Source: Massilia sp. 9096
Lineage (GTDB): Bacteria > Pseudomonadota > Gammaproteobacteria > Burkholderiales > Burkholderiaceae_D
NCBI RefSeq assembly: GCF_000745265.1
Contig: NZ_JQNN01000001.1
Span: forward strand, 1,798,001 to 1,862,000
Length of the DNA stretch: 64,000 bases
Reading direction: 5' to 3'
The translations under genes and the position numbers were made by a program. Below the pieces are notes generated by a model that saw only the letters and a list, made by a program, of their open reading frames with translations, did no database searches and was not told the origin of the DNA. Below, one piece after another: positions 62,463-64,000 of the stretch; positions within the stretch are counted from its first letter, which is position 1; each line of letters opens with the position of its first letter.

Positions 62463-63289
62463 CGGGTCCGGGACTGATCGTCACCGCCGACGACTTCGGC
62501 CTGCACGAAAGCGTCAACGCGGCGGTCGAGCGCGCCCACCGCGAAGGCATCCTGTCGGCCACCAGCCTGATGGTCGGCAGTCCCGCCGCGCAGGACGCCG
62601 CCGCCCGCGCGCGCGCCTGCCCCAGCCTGCGCGTCGGGCTGCACCTGGTGCTGGCCGACGGGGCGCCGACCCTGCCGCCGGAGCGGATTGCGGCCCTGGT
62701 CGACGCTTCCGGACGCTTCGGCTCCAACATGGCGCGCGACGGCGTGCGCTTCTTCTTCCTGCCGCACGTGCGGCGCCAGCTGGCCATGGAGATCCGCGCC
62801 CAGTTCGAGGCCTTCGCCGCCACCGGCCTGCCGCTGGACCACGTCAACGCCCACAAGCATTTCCATCTGCACCCGACCGTGCTGTCGCTGTTGCTGTCGA
62901 TCGGGCGCGAATTCGGCCTGCGCGCGGTGCGCCTGCCGATGGAATCGACCGTCCCCGCCTGGCTGCGCCCGTGGATGCTGCTGCTGCGCGCGCGCCTGCG
63001 CGCCGCCGGCGTGGCCCACAACGATTACATCGTCGGCCTGCAGCTGTCCGGCCGCTTCGACGAGGACGCGCTGCTCGCTGCGCTGCAGGGCCTGCCTCCG
63101 CATGGCGTCGGCGAACTGTACCTGCACCCGGCGCTCGAATCGGGCGCCGCGATCGCGCCGTCGATGATGGGTTACCGCCATCGTGATGAATTCGCGGCCC
63201 TGGTCTCGCCTCGCGTCGCGCACGCGTGCGAGCGCCTGCGCGCGCAGGGCTACCGCTTCGGCGGCTTTTCCGACCTGCTGGCCGCATGA
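62459..63289 (+). CDS. hpnK: Hopanoid biosynthesis protein HpnK, YdjC-type deacetylase
   Basis: A 276-residue protein of the YdjC/ChbG fold. It begins VTGPGLIVTADDFGLHESVN, with the metal-binding Asp-Asp, and continues with HVNAHKHFHLHPTVLSLLL (His ligands) and LYLHPALESG. HpnK deacetylates the N-acetylglucosaminyl hopanoid made by HpnI. The GTG at 62459 overlaps the hpnJ stop, and the family starts exactly here, so the longer open frame upstream is spurious. Confidence 0.9.
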   Translation: MTGPGLIVTADDFGLHESVNAAVERAHREGILSATSLMVGSPAAQDAAARARACPSLRVGLHLVLADGAPTLPPERIAALVDASGRFGSNMARDGVRFFFLPHVRRQLAMEIRAQFEAFAATGLPLDHVNAHKHFHLHPTVLSLLLSIGREFGLRAVRLPMESTVPAWLRPWMLLLRARLRAAGVAHNDYIVGLQLSGRFDEDALLAALQGLPPHGVGELYLHPALESGAAIAPSMMGYRHRDEFAALVSPRVAHACERLRAQGYRFGGFSDLLAA

Positions 63290-63327
63290 ACACACGAGAA
63301 TGAAAGCACGACGATGAAAGCGTCACG

Positions 63328-64000
63328 ATGAAACGCCTGACGATCCTGGGCGTGATCGCCGGCCTGGCGCTGCTGGTCGCACTGGTCCTCTGGCAGGGCT
63401 GGCGCGACGTGCTGCGCGTGTTCGAGCACGCCGGCTGGCCGCTGCTGCTGCTGGTCCCGGCGCGCATCGTCACGCTGGCGATGGACACCTGGGCCTGGCG
63501 CATTTTGCTGGAACCGCTGCTGCAACCCCGGCCTGCGTCGACGCCGTCGACACCCGCGCGCGCCGGCCTCGGTTTCCTGCTGTGGGTGGCGCTGGTGCGC
63601 GAAGCCGTCAATCGCCTGCTGCCCGCGGCCGGCATCGGCGGCGAAGTGGCCGGCGTGCGCCTGGCGCGCACGCGCATTCCCGACACCGCCGGCGTCACCG
63701 CCAGCGTGATCGTCGAGGTGCTGTTGACGATCGGCGTGCTCTACCTGTTCTGCGGGCTGGGCGTGGTGCTGATGGCGCGCATCGCCGGCGGCGCCGACCA
63801 GGTCTGGGTGATCGCCGCCAGCCTGCTGTTGTCGCTGCCGCTGCCGGCCCTGGCGTGGTGGCTGCTGCGCGGCGGCCAGGCGTTCCAGCGCCTCGAGCGC
63901 TTCGCGCTGCGCGCGTTCGGCGAGAAGACGCTGGCGGCGCTGTCGATCGACGGATCGATGCAGGGCGCGGCGCTCGACAGCGCCATCGGCACCCTCATGA
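63328..64000 (+). CDS. hpnL: Hopanoid-associated membrane protein HpnL, partial (runs off the window)
   Basis: From the ATG at 63328, 224 codons are open to the window edge. The N-terminus MKRLTILGVIAGLALLVAL is a membrane helix, followed by ILLEPLLQ, VALVREAVNRLLPAAGIGGEVAGVRLAR and ASVIVEVLLTIGVLYLF, matching HpnL of the lysylphosphatidylglycerol-synthase/flippase-like (UPF0104) fold. It is thought to help move or place hopanoids in the membrane. Gap of 38 bases after hpnK. Two other ATGs (63300, 63314) in the gap are out of frame, and the ribosome site is weak. Confidence 0.8.
   Translation, partial: MKRLTILGVIAGLALLVALVLWQGWRDVLRVFEHAGWPLLLLVPARIVTLAMDTWAWRILLEPLLQPRPASTPSTPARAGLGFLLWVALVREAVNRLLPAAGIGGEVAGVRLARTRIPDTAGVTASVIVEVLLTIGVLYLFCGLGVVLMARIAGGADQVWVIAASLLLSLPLPALAWWLLRGGQAFQRLERFALRAFGEKTLAALSIDGSMQGAALDSAIGTLM

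Noticed and set aside
63300..63327. ATG at 63300 and 63314 as starts of hpnL
   Set aside because: Both are out of frame with the membrane protein, which begins at 63328.

Overview
The window is uniformly GC-rich and densely coded, with short intergenic gaps and many ATGA/GTGA start-stop overlaps. Protein content (DUF455 protein, NCS2 permease, YbdK, hmf and hpn clusters, TRIC channel, DUF6600/FecR protein) suggests a betaproteobacterium of the Burkholderiales, most like Oxalobacteraceae of the Massilia/Telluria type. That placement is inferred from protein character, not from a marker gene. No rRNA, tRNA, CRISPR array, insertion sequence or prophage was seen.

Layout. 1-2.0 kb: start of a DUF455 gene, a flavin reductase and a secreted Gly/Ser-rich protein. 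2.4-10.6 kb: a sugar-uptake and glycosidase cluster (sodium:solute symporter, GH31, GH35 with a DUF5597-type C-terminus, GH3). This is the enzyme set expected for xyloglucan-type oligosaccharides, with LacI-type operator-like palindromes ahead of the symporter and the GH31. 10.7-15.5 kb: an ECF sigma factor fused to a membrane-anchored C-terminus, a TauE/SafE permease, a FecR/DUF6600 protein with a His-rich repeat tail, and a 54-residue membrane protein. 15.6-20.4 kb: glucose-6-phosphate dehydrogenase, a broken LpxO-like hydroxylase, a Tat-exported vanadium haloperoxidase-like protein, a frameshifted HdeD protein and a DUF2784 protein.

20.7-34.7 kb: two alpha/beta hydrolases, an MFS transporter and a complete furoate/furandicarboxylate operon, hmfABC-D-F-G-E, followed convergently by a LysR regulator. 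HmfFG (UbiD/UbiX type) would decarboxylate 2,5-furandicarboxylate to 2-furoate, HmfD would make 2-furoyl-CoA, HmfABC would hydroxylate it, and HmfE would lead to 2-oxoglutarate. The same CTGAT-N7-ATCAG sequence stands before the transporter and before hmfA, and a 134-bp hairpin element sits between hmfC and hmfD.

34.8-55.3 kb: CPBP protease, chemoreceptor, malic enzyme, YeiH with a divergent LysR gene, ilvD, xanthine/uracil-type permease, LptA-like protein, a secreted unknown protein with a cation antiporter and YbdK, TRIC-type channel, carboxylesterase, a 34-codon small gene, alcohol dehydrogenase, cupin, and a LysR gene destroyed by an internal deletion. 55.5-64 kb: a ferritin-like diiron protein and a hopanoid side-chain cluster (hpnA, ispH, hpnH, hpnI, hpnJ, hpnK, start of hpnL).

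Three genes are visibly broken by different lesions (internal deletion, 5-bp duplication, out-of-frame deletion). The best candidates for undescribed biology are the duplicated hmf operator, the hairpin inside the hmf operon, the 34-codon gene, the fused sigma factor and the diiron protein next to hpnA.
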